Shown here: piece by piece, positions 9,663 to 17,108 of the stretch | Position numbering within the stretch: position 1 is the stretch's first letter | How the letters are laid out: each line of letters opens with the position of its first letter | Assembly: GCA_001797465.1 (NCBI GenBank) | Contig: MGPQ01000020.1 | Span: forward strand, 81,032-145,031 | Reading direction: 5' to 3' | Origin: Deltaproteobacteria bacterium GWB2_55_19 | GTDB lineage: Bacteria; Desulfobacterota; GWC2-55-46 | Length of the DNA: 64,000 bases | Made by a program: the position numbers and the translations under genes | Notes under the pieces: model-generated | The model's input: the letters and a program-made list of their open reading frames with translations, nothing else | What the model was told of the DNA's origin: nothing | Database searches by the model: none

Positions 9663-10901
9663 ATGCCGGAAGATTACATACAGGGGTTGTTCGCCGAGAG
9701 GATCGGCGGGGCCGCCTTCGGGACAAGCACGAAGCTCTACAAGTTCGAGAAGATAAAGAGGGCGAAGGCCGAGGCGAAGAGGGTAAGCCCCAATACGGAG
9801 CTGTTGGACTTCGGCGTGGGTGAGCCGGACGAGATGGCATTCCCTATTGTGGTAGAGGCGTTGAAGCACGAGTGCGCCAAGCCTGAGAACAGGGGGTATT
9901 CGGATAATGGCATATTCGAGCTGAAAGAAGCCGCGGCAAAATACCTTGAAAAGGTCTATGGCGTAGCCGGCATCGACCCCGCGAAGGAGATAATACACTC
10001 CATAGGCTCGAAGCCCGCGCTCGCCATGCTCCCGGACGCGTTCATAAACTCCGGCGACGGCGTACTTATGACCGCGCCCGGCTACCCGATCCTCGCCACC
10101 CACGCCGAGTGGAACAACGGGCGCGTGGTGAGGCTACCGTTGAAGGAGGAGAACGGCTTCCTCCCGGACCTCGACGCCCTGACCCCGGCGGACCTCAAGG
10201 GCATAAAGCTCCTATACCTCAACTACCCGAACAACCCGACTGGCGCGACGGCTACTCCTGAATTCTTCGCCAGGGTCGTCGAGTTCGCGCGCCGGAACAG
10301 GATACTCGTAGTGCACGACGCGGCATACGCCGCGCTCTCCTACGAGGGCAGGCCGTTGAGCTTCCTGTCCGTCGAAGGCGCAAAGGAAGTGGGCATCGAG
10401 ATACACTCGTTCTCAAAGGCCTTCAACATGACCGGCTGGAGGCTCGCCTTTGTCGCAGGCAACGAGCGTGCCGTAGCGGCATACGGCCACGTGAAGGACA
10501 ATTACGATTCCGGCCAGTTCATCGCCATACAGAAGGCGGGGATCTACGCCCTCGACCATACGGAGATAACCGAGAAGATATCGGCCAAGTACAAGCGGAG
10601 GTTGAAGCTCATGGTCGACGCCCTTAACGTATCCGGCTTTTCCGCCGTTATGCCGAAGGGCTCGTTCTATATCTATGTCAGGGCCCCCAAAAGGGCGAAG
10701 AGAGGCGAGGCGTTATTCGAGACCGCCGAGGACGTCTCAGAGTTCCTCATAAGAGAGGCGCACATATCGACCGTGCCCTGGGACGATGTGGGGAGCTATC
10801 TCCGGTTCTCGGCGACCTTCGCGGCAAAGGATAAGGACGACGAGTACAGGGTCATCGAGGAGATGAAGAAGAGGCTCAAGGCCCTGGAGCTTGAGTTCTG
10901 A
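9663..10901 (+). CDS. dapL: LL-diaminopimelate aminotransferase
   Basis: Class-I PLP aminotransferase (412 aa) that converts tetrahydrodipicolinate directly to LL-diaminopimelate for lysine and peptidoglycan, bypassing the acylated route. DapL hallmarks are LDFGVGEPDEMAFP (48-61), YSDNGIFELK (79-88), NYPNNPTGA (187-195) and the PLP Lys252 in HSFSKAFNMTGWR. AAGGAGG lies about eight bases before the ATG. DapL is found in a restricted set of bacteria including deltaproteobacteria, which supports the lineage guess. An alternative class-I aminotransferase role is possible but less likely given the motif match. Confidence 0.9.
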   Translation: MPEDYIQGLFAERIGGAAFGTSTKLYKFEKIKRAKAEAKRVSPNTELLDFGVGEPDEMAFPIVVEALKHECAKPENRGYSDNGIFELKEAAAKYLEKVYGVAGIDPAKEIIHSIGSKPALAMLPDAFINSGDGVLMTAPGYPILATHAEWNNGRVVRLPLKEENGFLPDLDALTPADLKGIKLLYLNYPNNPTGATATPEFFARVVEFARRNRILVVHDAAYAALSYEGRPLSFLSVEGAKEVGIEIHSFSKAFNMTGWRLAFVAGNERAVAAYGHVKDNYDSGQFIAIQKAGIYALDHTEITEKISAKYKRRLKLMVDALNVSGFSAVMPKGSFYIYVRAPKRAKRGEALFETAEDVSEFLIREAHISTVPWDDVGSYLRFSATFAAKDKDDEYRVIEEMKKRLKALELEF

Positions 10902-10905
10902 CAAA

Positions 10906-10928
10906 AAGGGCCCTTCGGGGCCCTTGCG
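10906..10928 (+). terminator. TTCG-loop hairpin after dapL
   Basis: AAGGGCCC (10906-10913) and GGGCCCTT (10918-10925) pair perfectly around a TTCG tetraloop. Only a weak T run follows (GCGGTTT), so it may be a leaky terminator or an mRNA stabiliser between dapL and folK. Confidence 0.6.
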
Positions 10929-10947
10929 GTTTATGGGCAGGGGGCGG

Positions 10948-11439
10948 ATGGGCGAGAGGGTTTTCATAGCCATAGGGTCGAACCTCGGCGACAGGGAAGC
11001 GAACTGCCGGAGCGCGATAGAGCATCTTAAAGGCGATCCACGCGTGCGGGTCATAAAGGAGAGTGCCTTCTACGAGACCGAGCCCTGGGGCAAGACCGAA
11101 CAGCCGGCGTTCATTAACGCGGCCGTTGAGATAGAGACAGACCTTGCCCCAAAGGAGCTCCTCGCGCTTTTAAAGAATATCGAAGATCGGGTCGGGAGAA
11201 AGGCGCGGGAACGCTGGGGCCCGAGGGAGATAGACCTCGATATAATCTTTTACGGCGACAGGGTCATAAAGGAAGAGGGGCTCACTATCCCTCACCCCGA
11301 GGCCCACAACCGGCGCTTCGTCATCGAGCCGATTGCGGAGATGGCCCCCGAATTTATCCACCCGGTCCTTGAGGAAAAGTTATACGACATCCTTATAAGG
11401 CTCCATAACAGGCCCGTAAGGAATGAGAGAAAAGAATGA
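10948..11439 (+). CDS. folK: HPPK, folate pyrophosphokinase FolK
   Basis: 2-amino-4-hydroxy-6-hydroxymethyldihydropteridine pyrophosphokinase (163 aa from this start), which pyrophosphorylates the pterin before dihydropteroate synthesis. AIGSNLGDRE lies at the N-terminus and the signature RWGPREIDLDIIFYGD carries the Mg/ATP-binding acidic residues; HPEAHNRRFV follows. In-frame starts exist at 10891 (TTG, inside dapL and upstream of the hairpin) and 10933. The ATG at 10948 is chosen because it matches the family N-terminus and has a G-rich AGGGGGCGG just upstream. It ends by overlapping the next gene (ATGA). Confidence 0.94.
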   Translation: MGERVFIAIGSNLGDREANCRSAIEHLKGDPRVRVIKESAFYETEPWGKTEQPAFINAAVEIETDLAPKELLALLKNIEDRVGRKARERWGPREIDLDIIFYGDRVIKEEGLTIPHPEAHNRRFVIEPIAEMAPEFIHPVLEEKLYDILIRLHNRPVRNERKE

Positions 11440-11711
11440 AACCCGTAATCATCCTCATAATCGTCTTCTTCGCGGTGAGGCTCCTTAAAAAAAGCCTCCA
11501 GAAGAAGACGGCCTCGATGTCCGCTTCTGAGCAGGCGGCAGGCGGCGCCCGCATCCCCAATAAAGGCGCGGAGAAGCGCGGGGAGGAGATGGTCCTTGAC
11601 CCCGTGTGCGGCTCATATGTCCCGGAGAGCTCGGCCTTATCCGCGAAGAGGGGCGGCGAGACGGCTCATTTTTGCTCGCCTGACTGCCGGGATAAGTTCT
11701 TGAACGGCTGA
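11436..11711 (+). CDS. Small membrane-anchored YHS/TRASH-like Cys protein
   Basis: A 91-residue protein starting four bases inside folK. One N-terminal hydrophobic segment (about residues 3-16) followed by KK-rich residues suggests an inner-membrane anchor. The C-terminal 40 residues hold DPVCGSYV and an FCSPDC cluster, the Cys pattern of YHS/TRASH-type metal-binding modules also seen in PP0621-like small proteins. A metal-binding or metallochaperone role is plausible, but no substrate can be named. Conserved linkage with folK is not known to me; coupling rests on the overlap. Confidence 0.8.
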   Translation: MKPVIILIIVFFAVRLLKKSLQKKTASMSASEQAAGGARIPNKGAEKRGEEMVLDPVCGSYVPESSALSAKRGGETAHFCSPDCRDKFLNG

Positions 11712-11732
11712 AAAGCCCCTTCCATAAATCAG

Positions 11733-11761
11733 TTGACGCGGAGATTTTACCTTGTTATCCT
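11733..11761 (+). promoter_or_regulatory. Strong sigma-70 promoter
   Basis: TTGACG (11733-11738) and TATCCT (11756-11761) are separated by exactly 17 bases. Predicted transcription starts near 11768, just ahead of a terminator-like hairpin at 11780-11810 and about 90 bases before the aldolase gene. Confidence 0.7.
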
Positions 11762-11779
11762 AAAAAGTACGCGTTGAGA

Positions 11780-11817
11780 GCGGGATTTTTTGCTTAAATC
11801 CCGCGTTTTTGTTATAT
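11780..11817 (+). terminator. Leader terminator/attenuator
   Basis: GCGGGATTT (11780-11788) pairs perfectly with AAATCCCGC (11796-11804) around a 7-base loop and is followed by GTTTTTGTTATATTTTT. It sits inside the presumed 5' leader of the LsrF-like gene, about 12 bases after the predicted start site. It would either attenuate the operon or end a very short RNA. Confidence 0.7.
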
Positions 11818-11857
11818 TTTTACGATAAAATCAGATTGGTAAGAAGGAGGGCTCATA

Positions 11858-12661
11858 ATGGATTGGGGCATGAAGAACCGCTTATCGAAGATCATACGGA
11901 CAGAGACCGGCAGGACCGTGATGCTCGCCGTCGACCACGGGTACTTCCTGGGGCCGACTACCGGGCTTGAGTCCCCGGGCAAGACCGTAGCGCCGCTTAT
12001 CCCTTACGCGGACACGCTCATGCTCACAAGGGGCGTTTTGAGGTCGTGCGTCGACGCGACAACCAACATCCCCATAGTGCTCCGCGTATCCGGCGGCACG
12101 TCCATACTCGGCAACCTCGCCGACGAGGGGACGACCGTCTCGATGAAGGACGCGCTCCGCCTGAACGTCGCCGGTGTGGCCCTCTCCATATTCGTAGGCT
12201 CCGATCTTGAGAGAAAGACCCTTCTTGCGCTAGCCGACATCGTGAACGAGGCAGAGGAGTACGGGGTCCCGGTCCTCGCCGTCACTGCAGTCGGAAAAGA
12301 GATGGTGAGGGACGCGCGGTATCTTGGACTCGCATGCAGGATAGCGGCGGAACTCGGCGCGCACCTGGTAAAGACCTACTACTGCGACGACTTCGAGAAG
12401 GTAGTCCGGAACTGCCCTGTCCCGGTAGTCATCGCCGGCGGAAAGAAGATACCAGAGAAGGAAGCGATAGAGCTGTCCTACAACGCCGTTACAAGGGGCG
12501 CGGTAGGCGTGGACATGGGCCGTAACATATTCCAGTCCGATAACCCGGTATCCATGATAAGGACCGTAAGGGAGATAGTCCATAAGGATCTCAAACCCGA
12601 CCAGGCGTGGGACATGTTCAATACGCTTGTTAACGAGAACAAGGAAAAGGCGTTCGCCTGA
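11858..12661 (+). CDS. LsrF/DhnA-family class I aldolase-thiolase
   Basis: A 267-residue TIM-barrel enzyme of the DhnA/LsrF group. It opens with MDWGMKNRLSKI and shares the segments VMLAVDHGYF, GPTTGLE, TRGVLRS, AVTAVGKEMVRD, VIAGGKKIPE and VDMGRNIFQS with LsrF, the 3-hydroxy-5-phosphonooxypentane-2,4-dione thiolase of AI-2 catabolism. The Schiff-base lysine equivalent is Lys172 (HLVKTYY). It lacks the roughly 31-residue N-terminal extension that I recall for E. coli LsrF. No lsr transporter, kinase (lsrK) or regulator is nearby. It overlaps the next dehydrogenase gene by one base, so a role in another phosphorylated keto-sugar pathway is more likely than AI-2 processing. AGGAGG precedes the ATG. 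Confidence 0.85.
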   Translation: MDWGMKNRLSKIIRTETGRTVMLAVDHGYFLGPTTGLESPGKTVAPLIPYADTLMLTRGVLRSCVDATTNIPIVLRVSGGTSILGNLADEGTTVSMKDALRLNVAGVALSIFVGSDLERKTLLALADIVNEAEEYGVPVLAVTAVGKEMVRDARYLGLACRIAAELGAHLVKTYYCDDFEKVVRNCPVPVVIAGGKKIPEKEAIELSYNAVTRGAVGVDMGRNIFQSDNPVSMIRTVREIVHKDLKPDQAWDMFNTLVNENKEKAFA

Positions 12662-13683
12662 TGAGGGCCGCTTTTTATTATAACAACAGGGACGTAAGGG
12701 TGCAGGAGCTCCCTGTACCGAATATCCGCGAAGGCGAACTGCTCGTCAAGGTCGAGGCGTCCGGCATCTGCGGTAGCGACGTCATGGAGTGGTACAGGAT
12801 AAAGAAGGCCCCGCTTGTATTGGGCCATGAGATAGCCGGGACCGTAACGGAGGCCGGCGCGGGCGTCACAAAGTTCAAGGTGGGCGACAGGGTGACGGTC
12901 GCCCATCATGTGCCGTGCAACTCGTGCAGGTATTGTCTCGCCGGGAACCACTCGGTCTGCGATACGCTCCGGACGACCAATTTCGACCCCGGCGGGTTCT
13001 CCGAGTATCTGAGGGTCCCGGCGATAAATGTGGAGAGAGGCACGTTCAAACTGCCGGACTCCATGACCTTCGGCGAGGGGACTTTCTCGGAGCCTTTGGG
13101 GTGCGTGGTGCGCGGCATGCGCGCGGCGCGCTTCGAGCCGGGGAAAACCGTCCTCGTCATAGGCTCAGGCATGTCCGGGCTACTCTACATTAGGCTCGCA
13201 AAGGCCCTTGGCGCCGGGAAGATAATCGCGACCGACATAAGCGATTATAGATTGAACGCCGCTAAGGCGTCGGGCGCCGACCTTGTATTAAAGGCTGACT
13301 CAGACGTGCCGGCAGAGGTCAGAAAGTTCCTCGGCAGGCTCGCCGACATCGTAGTAGTGTGCGTGGCGCGGGACTCCGCGTTTACGCAGGCGTTAAAGTC
13401 GGTGGACAAGGGCGGAGTGGTCTCGTTTTTTGCGCCCAAGGAGCCGGGAGAGACCTTCCCCATACCGATGTTCGACCTCTGGAGGGACAATATAACGATA
13501 GTCCACTCCTACGCCTCCCCGCCGCTCGATACGCAGACGGCGCTCGACCTCATCGAATCGAAGAGGGTGCCTGTCGAGGACCTCATCACTCACAGGCTCA
13601 AGCTGGACGAAGCCCAGGAGGGGTTCTCTCTTGCGGCCGGGGCAGGGGACTCGATAAAGGTCGTAATAGAGCCGAACCGCTGA
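12661..13683 (+). CDS. Zinc-dependent alcohol/polyol dehydrogenase
   Basis: Medium-chain dehydrogenase (340 aa). The GroES-like catalytic domain has Cys37 (ICGSD), His56-Glu57 (GHE) and Glu144 (SEPLGC) as catalytic zinc ligands. The structural zinc set is Cys86, 89, 92 and 100. The Rossmann motif IGSGMSG at 167-173 is a GxGxxG variant. Overall it resembles sorbitol/threonine dehydrogenases that act on sugar alcohols or L-threonine. Translation is coupled to the LsrF-like gene (TGATG), so the two probably act on successive intermediates. Substrate unknown. Confidence 0.87.
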   Translation: MRAAFYYNNRDVRVQELPVPNIREGELLVKVEASGICGSDVMEWYRIKKAPLVLGHEIAGTVTEAGAGVTKFKVGDRVTVAHHVPCNSCRYCLAGNHSVCDTLRTTNFDPGGFSEYLRVPAINVERGTFKLPDSMTFGEGTFSEPLGCVVRGMRAARFEPGKTVLVIGSGMSGLLYIRLAKALGAGKIIATDISDYRLNAAKASGADLVLKADSDVPAEVRKFLGRLADIVVVCVARDSAFTQALKSVDKGGVVSFFAPKEPGETFPIPMFDLWRDNITIVHSYASPPLDTQTALDLIESKRVPVEDLITHRLKLDEAQEGFSLAAGAGDSIKVVIEPNR

Positions 13684-13699
13684 GACAAGGGATCAACTG

Positions 13700-14560
13700 A
13701 TGAGAACAGGTCTTATAATAAAGGCGTCGAACCCCGAGGCCGTAAGGCTCGCTTCAGAGATAGCCGGGTGGGTCTCGGAGAGAGGTAGCGTTGCCTACGC
13801 CGACGCAGGTATCGCCGGCAGGGTCAACGGGGCGGTCTCTGTACCGATTGAGGAGTTCCCGGACGCAATCGACGTGCTTATAGTATTGGGCGGCGACGGC
13901 ACCATGATACACGCCGCGCGATTGCTCGACGGCAGGAAGGTGCCCATACTCGGGGTCAACATGGGCTCGCTCGGGTTCCTCACATCCATTACCATAAAAG
14001 AGGTCTTTCAGATCCTCGAGCGTATTATGAAGGACGACTTCGCGATAGAAGAGAGGATGATGCTCTCGGTCGTCCACACGCGGGACGGCGAGACGATATC
14101 GAAGTTCAAGGTCCTCAACGACGCGGTAATAAAGGGCGACAACGCCCGGCTCATAAGGTTGGAGACCCGCATAAACGAGGAGTACGTCAACACATACAGG
14201 GCCGACGGACTTATAGTCGCGTCCCCGACCGGCTCAACCGCCTATTCGCTCTCCGCGAACGGGCCGATACTCTATCCGACGATTCACTCGATAATAGTCG
14301 CGCCGATATGCCCATTCAACCTGACGAACAGGCCGGTCGTCATACCTGACTGGATGACGGTCGACGTGACAGTCGCCCCGGACCAGTCGAACGTCGAGTT
14401 GATACTCGACGGCCAGGTCGACGTCCCGCTCCTTACCAACGACACGGTGAAGATAAAAAGGGCGGAGACCAGCGTATATCTAATTAAGTATGAGGGAAAG
14501 AGCTATTTTGATATACTCAGGGAGAGGCTTATGTGGGAGGTTAAGACGGTAAAGGTCTAA
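13700..14560 (+). CDS. nadK: NAD kinase
   Basis: ATP-dependent NAD kinase (286 aa) supplying NADP. The GGDGT motif is at 64-68, NMGSLGFLT at 87-95, and the glycine-rich SPTGSTAYSLSANGP segment forms the NAD site. The start is 16 bases after the dehydrogenase stop, so it shares the transcript. NAD kinase beside recN is a common bacterial neighbourhood, and recN is indeed the next gene, after a 260-base repeat-bearing gap. Confidence 0.96.
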   Translation: MRTGLIIKASNPEAVRLASEIAGWVSERGSVAYADAGIAGRVNGAVSVPIEEFPDAIDVLIVLGGDGTMIHAARLLDGRKVPILGVNMGSLGFLTSITIKEVFQILERIMKDDFAIEERMMLSVVHTRDGETISKFKVLNDAVIKGDNARLIRLETRINEEYVNTYRADGLIVASPTGSTAYSLSANGPILYPTIHSIIVAPICPFNLTNRPVVIPDWMTVDVTVAPDQSNVELILDGQVDVPLLTNDTVKIKRAETSVYLIKYEGKSYFDILRERLMWEVKTVKV

Positions 14561-14587
14561 AAATTGTTCTTTTTCCTGATCTCTGCG

Positions 14588-14661
14588 TCAGGTCGGAAAT
14601 AAAAATGCTCACATATTACCATATATGCTGCGCTTTTTATTTCCGCCCTTCCTTGACCTCA
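14588..14661. repeat. Large stem-loop in the nadK-recN gap
   Basis: GGAAATAAAAA (14595-14605) and TTTTTATTTCC (14634-14644) form an 11-bp stem. A second pairing, AGGTC (14590-14594) with GACCT (14655-14659), lies outside it. The A/T-rich stem differs from the surrounding base composition. The T run is inside the stem, so terminator activity is doubtful. Confidence 0.6.
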
Positions 14662-14699
14662 GAAAAAATTACTAATTTTTAGAGGTGGCCTGAAATAAG

Positions 14700-14800
14700 C
14701 CCCTCTGATACCAGGGGAGCGAGGGATGAGGCGTACTTTCGTATGTACGCCGGAGTTCCGATTTGACGCCAACGAAGCAGATGGATTTTTTCACAGCCTC
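14700..14800 (-). repeat. GGCGTAC palindromic element, copy A
   Basis: Read on the minus strand, this stretch contains AAAAATCCATCTGCTTCG, then GGCGTAC-8 bases-GTACGCC (14730-14751). It matches in order and spacing the element at 62747-62849 after infB. The two are diverged copies of one dispersed repeat; here the outer ends are less clear. Confidence 0.65.
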
Positions 14801-14820
14801 ATGCCCTCCCGGACGACTGT

Positions 14821-16608
14821 ATGCTTTCTGAGCTTAACATCAAGGACTTCGCCATAATAGAGGGTCTCGCCCTCTCCTTCGCGCCCGGCCTCAATATTTT
14901 CACGGGAGAGACCGGCGCGGGCAAAAGCATCATCATGGACGCGATAGCGCTTATCCTCGGAGAGCGCGCTTCGAACGACCTCATAAGGTCTTCGGCGGCG
15001 GAGGCGAGGGTTGAGGCGCTCTTCGACCCGTCGCCCGCCTCGGTCGAAGGGGTGCTTAGAGAGGCCGGCATCGAGCCTTCGGACACGCTCCTCATAAAGA
15101 GGGTCGTCCAGCGGGCCGGGAGGAACAGGATATATATAAACGGATCTCTCGCGACCATCGTCACATTGACCGAGGTCGGCAGGCGTCTCATCGACATATA
15201 CGGCCAGAGCGAGCACCAGTCGCTCACGCGCCCGGAGGAGCACGTAGAGATGCTCGATTCCTTCGGGGGGCTCAAGGGGCTACGCTCCCACATGGCCGAG
15301 CGACACAGGGACTTTCTCGCCCTCAAAAAAGAGCTTGATTCGCTTGCGGCGGAGGCCAAGGGCCTGAAGGACAGGAAGGACCTCCTCGAATACCAGCTGA
15401 AGGAGATATCCTCAGCCGGACTCAAGAAAGGCGAGGACGAGGCGTTACATAAAGAGATAGAGAGGCTCAATCACGCCGAAAGGCTTAAAACGGCGTCCAG
15501 GATTGCCGAGCGCGAGATATACTCTGACGACGGCTCGATGGTCGAAAGGCTCGGCGCGATCGTAAAGTCTTTAAAAGACGCTGTCGCGTTCGACGAGAAG
15601 TTGAAAAAGGCGGTGGAGCCGCTTGAGTCTTCTCTCATAGGCCTTGAGGACGCCGGGGCGTTTTTGAGGGACTATTCGGACACGATCGAGGCAGACCCGG
15701 ATGCGCTTGAGACCGCGCTCTCCCGGATCGACCTCATAGGGAAACTCAGGAAGAAGTACGGAGGCTCGCTCGAAGAGGTCATAAAAAAAGGGGAGGAACT
15801 CTCCGCCGAACTCGAGCTCGCTGGAGGGTCGGACGAGAGGCTGAAGGCCCTTGACGGGCTCGTAGCCGAGGCGAGAGAAAAGGCGCTCTCGGCGGCGACG
15901 GCGCTCACTGAGGCGCGCGTCAACGCGGCAAAAGAGCTTGAGGAGAGGATTGGGGAGGAACTCTCCACCCTCGGGATGAAGGACGCCGTTTTTCAGGTCT
16001 CGATGGATACCGAGAAAAACCCGGACGGCACCGTCCGCCTCAACGAGAAGGGCGCGGACAGGGTAAACTTCTTCATAGCCCCGAACAAGGGCGAGGGGTT
16101 AAAGCCGTTGTCCAGGATAGCCTCCGGAGGGGAACTCTCCCGTATAATGCTCGCCCTTAAAAGCGCGGCCTCCGCGGGGAAGGTCCCGGCGCTTGTCTTC
16201 GATGAGATAGACACAGGCGTCGGCGGCGCCATGGCGCAGGTCGTCGGGCTTAAATTAAAAGAGGTATCGAGGGGACATCAGGTCCTCTGCATCACGCACC
16301 TGCCGCAGATAGCCGCGTTCGCGGACAGACACTTCGGCGTTTCCAAGGAGACGACAAAAGAGGGCAGGACCGTAAGCACGGTAAGGGAGCTTAAGGGGGA
16401 GGAAACGGTCGAGCAGATATCCGTCATGCTCGGCGGGCTTAAAGTGACTGAGACGACGAGGATGCACGCGGTTGAGCTAATGGACGCGGCCGCTTCGATG
16501 TCTCAAAAGGGGCTTAAAGCGACAAAGCCGCCCGCGCCGCCGGTAACAGTGACAAAGGCGCGCGCGAGAGAAAAGACGGTAAGCAAGGCTGAGAGCGGAG
16601 GGAAGTAA
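14821..16608 (+). CDS. recN: DNA repair protein RecN
   Basis: SMC-like ATPase (595 aa) that acts early in double-strand-break repair. Walker A GETGAGKS is at 29-36. A coiled-coil region spans about 150-370. The ABC signature ASGGELSRIMLAL (about 435) and Walker B ALVFDEIDTGVGG (about 460) form the second ATPase half. A basic, Pro-rich tail of about 30 residues follows residue 560 and is not typical of the core family. No SD-like sequence is obvious before the ATG, which sits just after the repeat. The GNAT gene starts five bases after the stop. Confidence 0.96.
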   Translation: MLSELNIKDFAIIEGLALSFAPGLNIFTGETGAGKSIIMDAIALILGERASNDLIRSSAAEARVEALFDPSPASVEGVLREAGIEPSDTLLIKRVVQRAGRNRIYINGSLATIVTLTEVGRRLIDIYGQSEHQSLTRPEEHVEMLDSFGGLKGLRSHMAERHRDFLALKKELDSLAAEAKGLKDRKDLLEYQLKEISSAGLKKGEDEALHKEIERLNHAERLKTASRIAEREIYSDDGSMVERLGAIVKSLKDAVAFDEKLKKAVEPLESSLIGLEDAGAFLRDYSDTIEADPDALETALSRIDLIGKLRKKYGGSLEEVIKKGEELSAELELAGGSDERLKALDGLVAEAREKALSAATALTEARVNAAKELEERIGEELSTLGMKDAVFQVSMDTEKNPDGTVRLNEKGADRVNFFIAPNKGEGLKPLSRIASGGELSRIMLALKSAASAGKVPALVFDEIDTGVGGAMAQVVGLKLKEVSRGHQVLCITHLPQIAAFADRHFGVSKETTKEGRTVSTVRELKGEETVEQISVMLGGLKVTETTRMHAVELMDAAASMSQKGLKATKPPAPPVTVTKARAREKTVSKAESGGK

Positions 16609-16613
16609 CGGAA

Positions 16614-17108
16614 TTGGTGAGGAAGGCGGTCCTGAACGACGTCCAGGACATTTTCAATATAGTCGAGGCCTCGGCCTCCAAGGGGCTCATGCTCCACAGG
16701 GCGCTCGCGGACATCTGCGACAGCCTCCGGGATTTTTTCGTCTACGAGGAGAGCGGAGCGGTCCTCGGCGCATGCGCCATGCACATAAGCAGCGAGGACA
16801 TGGGTGAGATCCGCTCGCTCGCCGTAAGGGAAGGCTCGACCGGCAGAGGCATCGGGAGGCAACTCGTCGAGGCGTGCCTGGACGAGGCGCGCTCCATAGG
16901 CCTTAAAAAGGTCTTTGCCCTTACGTACAAGACGGGCTTTTTCTCGAGGCTCGGCTTCAAGCCGATTTCCAAAGAGGTGCTTCCTCACAAGATATGGGGG
17001 GACTGCATCAAATGCGTCAAGTTCCCGAATTGCGATGAGAACGCTGTGATAATAGACTTAAGCGGGAGAATAGCCGCGGTATTTTCCGGGAAAGAGGGGG
17101 CGGCGTAA
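16614..17108 (+). CDS. GNAT acetyltransferase, short ArgA-like
   Basis: N-acetyltransferase (164 aa) with the GNAT acetyl-CoA loop around GSTGRGIGRQLVEACL (about 78-95) and a downstream FFSRLGF motif. The C-terminal PHKIWGDCIKCVKFPNCDE, with its Cys triplet, is the pattern I know from the short stand-alone N-acetylglutamate synthases of deltaproteobacteria and relatives. It therefore may supply N-acetylglutamate for arginine synthesis. TTG (16614) and GTG (16617) are both possible starts, with GGAGGG about 11 bases upstream. The TAATG overlap with pmbA means coupled translation. General acetyltransferase activity is the fallback call. Confidence 0.8.
   Translation: MVRKAVLNDVQDIFNIVEASASKGLMLHRALADICDSLRDFFVYEESGAVLGACAMHISSEDMGEIRSLAVREGSTGRGIGRQLVEACLDEARSIGLKKVFALTYKTGFFSRLGFKPISKEVLPHKIWGDCIKCVKFPNCDENAVIIDLSGRIAAVFSGKEGAA

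Noticed and set aside
11858..12661. Archaeal-type shikimate entry enzyme (ADTH synthase)
   Set aside because: Sequence segments match LsrF better, and aroB is present in the window, so the alternative route is not required.
11858..14560. AI-2 (lsr) uptake operon
   Set aside because: Only the LsrF-like enzyme is present; no LsrACDB transporter, LsrK, LsrG or LsrR.
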